DNA of 8,584 bases. Origin: Betaproteobacteria bacterium. GTDB taxonomy: Bacteria > Pseudomonadota > Gammaproteobacteria > Burkholderiales > Burkholderiaceae. Positions 5,619 to 8,584 of this stretch are shown here, piece by piece (position 1 is the stretch's first letter; every line of letters begins with the position of its first letter). The DNA is taken from contig JAATGO010000264.1 in assembly GCA_015654605.1 (NCBI GenBank), forward strand, positions 1 to 8,584, given 5' to 3'. The notes under the pieces were generated by a model. The model saw only the letters and a list, made by a program, of their open reading frames with translations, was not told where the DNA came from and did no database searches. The translations under genes and the position numbers were made by a program.

Positions 5619-6536
5619 TTACGCGGCAATTTCCTGATTTTCTTTCAATTCCCCTCCCAAGGCAGTAACAAGATCCTGGAGAAGTTGGCTGATTTCTCCT
5701 GCCATGAGCAGAAAGTCACTATCAAAGCGCTCGTCATCATTTTTGCTCGTGTTGTCGGTATCTTCCTTTAGCACATCTAGCGGTGCGATACGTTTGAGGG
5801 TCATATTTTCTGTCAAGACAAAGGATATTTTGTCATGCCATGTCATCGCCAGACGTGTACATTGTTTCCCTGATTCGATATGGCGGCGCACATCTTCTAC
5901 TTCCAGCGTGTGGCGTACATAACGTATGGTGGCTTTGTTTTCGCTGGAGGCACGTAATTCCGTATCCTGATCGATGGTAAAACCTGCAGGTGCTTCATCT
6001 GCAGCAAGCCAACTTGCCATGGAAGCGAGTGGCGAGTGCACGGTACGCAATGTTTCAAGCGGAAATTTGGGGATCGCCTTAAATAATAATTTCAAGACTT
6101 CTTCTGCTTTTGCTGGTGAGCCTGCATCCACGACCAGCCAGCCATTCACCGGGTCAATCCAGACCCAGGTGTTACGTAAAATGCTAAATGCACGAGGCAA
6201 CAACTCATCGGTGACTTGCTCTTTCAACTCTTTGGTTTGCTTGCGTCCGGGAGGGAATCCTTGCTGTTCTTCCAGCTCTACGGCGCGAGCTTTGGTAATT
6301 TGATTAATGACAGTGGCTGGCAACAATTTCTTCTCTGTGCCGAGTTGCATGATGAACTGGCGGTTGACAACATGCACCAACCGATCATTGCTACGAGTTG
6401 CTACCCAACCCTGGGTTTGCATATCGAGGCTAGTGCAGGGTGTAAACGTCTGTGATGTCAGATGGGTTTCGAGCTGGTCGGCTGTCATGACCCAAGGAGC
6501 GGGGATACGGTAAATTTGAAGGTTCTTAAACCACAT
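5619..6536 (-). CDS. rdgC: recombination-associated protein RdgC
   Basis: A 305-residue protein close to the length of E. coli RdgC (303). It opens with the family signature [11 protein letters not shown]. Also typical are GWVATRS, the basic middle part ([12 protein letters not shown]), the strand [17 protein letters not shown] and the region [21 protein letters not shown]. RdgC forms a ring-shaped dimer around double-stranded DNA without sequence preference and limits RecA filament formation and RecFOR-dependent recombination; in Neisseria it supports pilin variation. It is cytoplasmic and nucleoid-associated. ATG 6536 is fixed by the conserved start, though the bases before it (CTCAGACATT) hold no clear Shine-Dalgarno, so translation may be weak. 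It is 216 bp from the reductase gene and probably transcribed separately. The C-terminal tail ([11 protein letters not shown]) is acidic. No damage is seen. Confidence 0.95.
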   Translation of the reverse strand: MWFKNLQIYRIPAPWVMTADQLETHLTSQTFTPCTSLDMQTQGWVATRSNDRLVHVVNRQFIMQLGTEKKLLPATVINQITKARAVELEEQQGFPPGRKQTKELKEQVTDELLPRAFSILRNTWVWIDPVNGWLVVDAGSPAKAEEVLKLLFKAIPKFPLETLRTVHSPLASMASWLAADEAPAGFTIDQDTELRASSENKATIRYVRHTLEVEDVRRHIESGKQCTRLAMTWHDKISFVLTENMTLKRIAPLDVLKEDTDNTSKNDDERFDSDFLLMAGEISQLLQDLVTALGGELKENQEIAA

Positions 6537-6752
6537 AATGTCTGAGGCAAAAGGTGTAATTCTACACGTAGCGCCTTCTCTGCATGAGATAAATTGTAAT
6601 CGTGGAAATTTTTTACTATGAGAGAGGTATTTTTATTGTTTTTGTTGACGATTGTAGAAAGCTATTGATTTTTGTCGTAGTGAAAGACGATACATCACTT
6701 CATTTCTCAGTACTGCTGTTTACGCAAGAGTAGCTTTGTGAGAAGTTAATTT
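6537..6752. other. intergenic region between rdgC and the reductase gene
   Basis: No gene and no strong terminator for the oxygenase-reductase transcript. TTCTCA/TGAGAA arms near the reductase stop are 6 bp with a long loop. A small inverted repeat GTGTA-ATTC-TACAC (6554-6567) lies 18 bp upstream of the rdgC ATG and overlaps TAGAAT on the minus strand, a possible -10 element without a good -35. Confidence 0.4.
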
Positions 6753-7736
6753 TCATAAACCTAATGTTAATTTTCCAGATTTGCTGCGTGAACAGCAAAT
6801 GGCGATAAAGTTATTCTGAGACTGTTCTTTTTGCGATTGTACGCTATCCCTATGATCTGGTATGCCTTCCAGAACTGGTGTTAAACAAGCGCCACACATT
6901 CCTTGTTCACAGGATAGTGTGATGGGAATGCCCGCATCGTGTAACACCTGTGCAATGCTAAGACCAGCAGGGACATGCAGGGTTTGTTTGCTCGAGTTGA
7001 TTTCTACGTCGAACGAGCAATCTTCCATCGAATTCTGGGTGGCGATGGGAGAAAAATATTCATAATGAAATCGCTCCTCAGGGAATCCACTCATGGTTAT
7101 GTGTGAATGAAGGTGATCAATAAATCCTTGTGGTCCGCAAACACAGATGCGTGCAGCGTGAGATAACGTCAAGATATCTTTGGGAACATTCGTCCTCAAG
7201 CTATCTCCAGCTTCACTATAATGAAATATAACGATGCCGGAGGAAAAGCCTTTTTCCAGACTGGCAAGGAAGGCGGTATCAGCTTTGCTGCGAGTATAGT
7301 AGTGCAATACAAAATTTTTATGTTGTTTTTCAAGTGTCTGTGCCATGCTAAGAATAGGCGTGATACCTATACCAGCGGCGACGAGTACATAGTAATTGGC
7401 ATCTTCCAGGTGAAATAGATTGCGCGGTGGAGAAAGAATGAGTTCATCTCCCACCTTGGCCTCATCATAAAGATATGCAGATCCTCCCCGTGAGTTATTT
7501 TCTCGTTTTATGCAAAGAAGATACGGGGTATCTGGCGCCCAGGAACAAGCCAAGGAATATTGACGCACAATATTACTGGTAATGTGAACATCAACATGCG
7601 CTCCTGCTTCAAAAGCCGGGAGCGGAACATTGCCATTGGCAACCAATGTAAAAGCTTTGTGAGAGAAACCTTCCTGCACAATGGATGCTATGCGTGTACG
7701 AATATTCGTTGGTTCGCTTGCGTTTGTCATGATCAT
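6753..7736 (-). CDS. oxygenase reductase, FMN/NAD/2Fe-2S (VanB / phthalate dioxygenase reductase type)
   Basis: A 327-residue electron-transfer protein for the oxygenase encoded just upstream. It is a class IA reductase with FMN and NAD domains followed by a C-terminal ferredoxin. Motifs: GAHVDV (45-50); the flavin signature RQYSL (58-62) with GGSAYLY (84-90); the NAD-binding AAGIGITP (120-127); CGPQGF (200-205). The ferredoxin has Cys276, Cys281 and Cys284 in CEQGMCGAC, with the fourth ligand in ICCSRSKS (Cys314 or 315), spaced as in VanB. It would carry NADH electrons one at a time to the Rieske centre. ATG 7736 is 3 bp after the oxygenase stop (ATG 7730 is possible). The preceding bases are pyrimidine-rich with no Shine-Dalgarno, so translational coupling is likely. 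No strong terminator follows. Confidence 0.93.
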   Translation of the reverse strand: MIMTNASEPTNIRTRIASIVQEGFSHKAFTLVANGNVPLPAFEAGAHVDVHITSNIVRQYSLACSWAPDTPYLLCIKRENNSRGGSAYLYDEAKVGDELILSPPRNLFHLEDANYYVLVAAGIGITPILSMAQTLEKQHKNFVLHYYTRSKADTAFLASLEKGFSSGIVIFHYSEAGDSLRTNVPKDILTLSHAARICVCGPQGFIDHLHSHITMSGFPEERFHYEYFSPIATQNSMEDCSFDVEINSSKQTLHVPAGLSIAQVLHDAGIPITLSCEQGMCGACLTPVLEGIPDHRDSVQSQKEQSQNNFIAICCSRSKSGKLTLGL

Positions 7737-7739
7737 TCA

Positions 7740-8584
7740 TCAGGAGGAGAAGAAGGTGCTCAATCCCATGGCACGTAAACCTTTGCGATAGGCAATAGAG
7801 CTACGGTCAGCAGGGATATGTGCTTCCAGAGAAGGATCCAGAGGAAGGCATTCCGGCTTTTGAGATTCGACTATCAGACGATCTTCCTCGAAGACCTTGA
7901 GATTGAATTCGTGGACTTTTTCAATGGGAAGTTCTTTGTCAAAATTCCTGGCGATAGGTGCAAATAAACGCGTTTTTCGTGCCGACATCGGGGATGCTGC
8001 ATTCATGATGACCAGCCGTCCTTCGTTCGGGAAATGGATGGTAAGCGTTGCAGTAAACGGGAAATGGACTTCGAAATGCCTGAGCCATTCGAATCCTGCC
8101 TGTCCCCATTTGTCAGACCCAATGGGGTAATTGCCAATGAAACTGCGATAGTCTGCCATGAACCCATACTTGGTTTCAATTGGCGTATAAGGGGGAACTT
8201 CCGTATTATCGGGATCTCCGAAGGTCTCTGTATGCACCCAACCAAAATGGGCAACATCAAGGAAGCCTTCTAGTTGGCGTCCTGCGAAACCACCGATGTC
8301 AACACTAGGGCAGACAATTTGCTGAAATGAAGGATCTTCCCAGAATGGCATATTGGGAATCATTGGCGCATGATCCCCTTGCGCTGTAGGTTGTAGGCAG
8401 GTCCAGATTAAGCCGTACTTTTCGACAGAGGGATACGTTTTTAGATGCAAACGCTCTGGAATACGGATGTCTGGGCTCGCAGGAATTCTGTTACAACGTC
8501 CTTGTTCGCCAAAACGTAGGCCGTGATAGGGGCACACCACTCCTTTTCCATCATGAGAACCCATGCTCAAGGGAACACCGCGAT
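7740..8584 (-). CDS. Rieske non-heme iron oxygenase, catalytic alpha subunit (5' end outside window)
   Basis: The C-terminal 280 residues of a ring-hydroxylating or O-demethylating oxygenase of the VanA type. The frame runs off the edge: before the first internal start-like codon (TTG 8570) the reading is RGVPLSMG, the usual continuation of a Rieske first CxH pair, and the two edge bases AT would complete a CAT His codon. The second pair is CPYHGL (visible residues 17-22). The catalytic domain has DVAHFGWVH: Asp109 as bridge, His112 and His117 as iron ligands, with Asp234 in EEDRLIVESQ as the third ligand. All metal ligands in the visible part are present. It would use O2 and reductase electrons to hydroxylate or demethylate an aromatic or similar ring. 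About 60-70 N-terminal residues are missing. The substrate is unknown; vanillate is only one possibility. Confidence 0.92.
   Translation of the reverse strand, partial: RGVPLSMGSHDGKGVVCPYHGLRFGEQGRCNRIPASPDIRIPERLHLKTYPSVEKYGLIWTCLQPTAQGDHAPMIPNMPFWEDPSFQQIVCPSVDIGGFAGRQLEGFLDVAHFGWVHTETFGDPDNTEVPPYTPIETKYGFMADYRSFIGNYPIGSDKWGQAGFEWLRHFEVHFPFTATLTIHFPNEGRLVIMNAASPMSARKTRLFAPIARNFDKELPIEKVHEFNLKVFEEDRLIVESQKPECLPLDPSLEAHIPADRSSIAYRKGLRAMGLSTFFSS

Noticed and set aside
8034..8273. Overlapping frames on both strands inside the oxygenase gene
   Set aside because: They are antisense or out-of-frame readings of a conserved Rieske oxygenase coding region and show no motifs.

Overview
The window looks like a chromosomal piece of a betaproteobacterium with moderate to low GC, judged by eye. 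The main evidence is the EF-G protein, whose sequence reads like betaproteobacterial EF-G along its whole length. RdgC, found mainly in beta- and gammaproteobacteria, agrees. A leucine-rich-repeat (LRR) protein built like the repeat part of secreted effectors suggests a bacterium that lives with, or descends from one that lived with, eukaryotic hosts. I cannot name a genus.

Layout. At the left edge is the possible 3' tail of a plus-strand gene, then a strong intrinsic terminator (124-156) and about 260 bp without a convincing gene. A complete tRNA-Asp(GUC) gene (417-493) follows. It converges on fusA (708-2807, minus), and one hairpin with T-runs on both sides (501-527) can end both transcripts. 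Between that hairpin and fusA lie three close palindromes (546-640). fusA stands alone here: rpsG is not directly upstream and tuf is not downstream, so this is not a normal str operon. After about 320 bp comes an LRR gene on the minus strand (4478 to 3126). It is cut at codon 318 by one in-frame TAG that sits where the repeat expects Leu. Its leader can fold as an H-type pseudoknot, or as two alternative hairpins, around the ribosome-binding site.

A 400-bp divergent region rich in small inverted repeats separates the LRR gene from a TetR-family regulator (4879-5526, plus). The regulator converges on rdgC (5619-6536, minus). The right end holds a two-gene minus-strand unit: the catalytic subunit of a Rieske mononuclear-iron oxygenase (running off the window at 8584) followed 3 bp later by its reductase, which has FMN, NAD and plant-type 2Fe-2S domains (6753-7736). 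Together they would form a two-component vanillate-demethylase-like oxygenase. NADH electrons would pass through FMN and the reductase 2Fe-2S centre to the Rieske centre and then to the mononuclear iron that activates O2. The substrate cannot be told from sequence.

The genes do not form one pathway. The most unusual part is the LRR gene with its amber codon and structured leader. I see no CRISPR array, insertion sequence, integrase or toxin-antitoxin pair.
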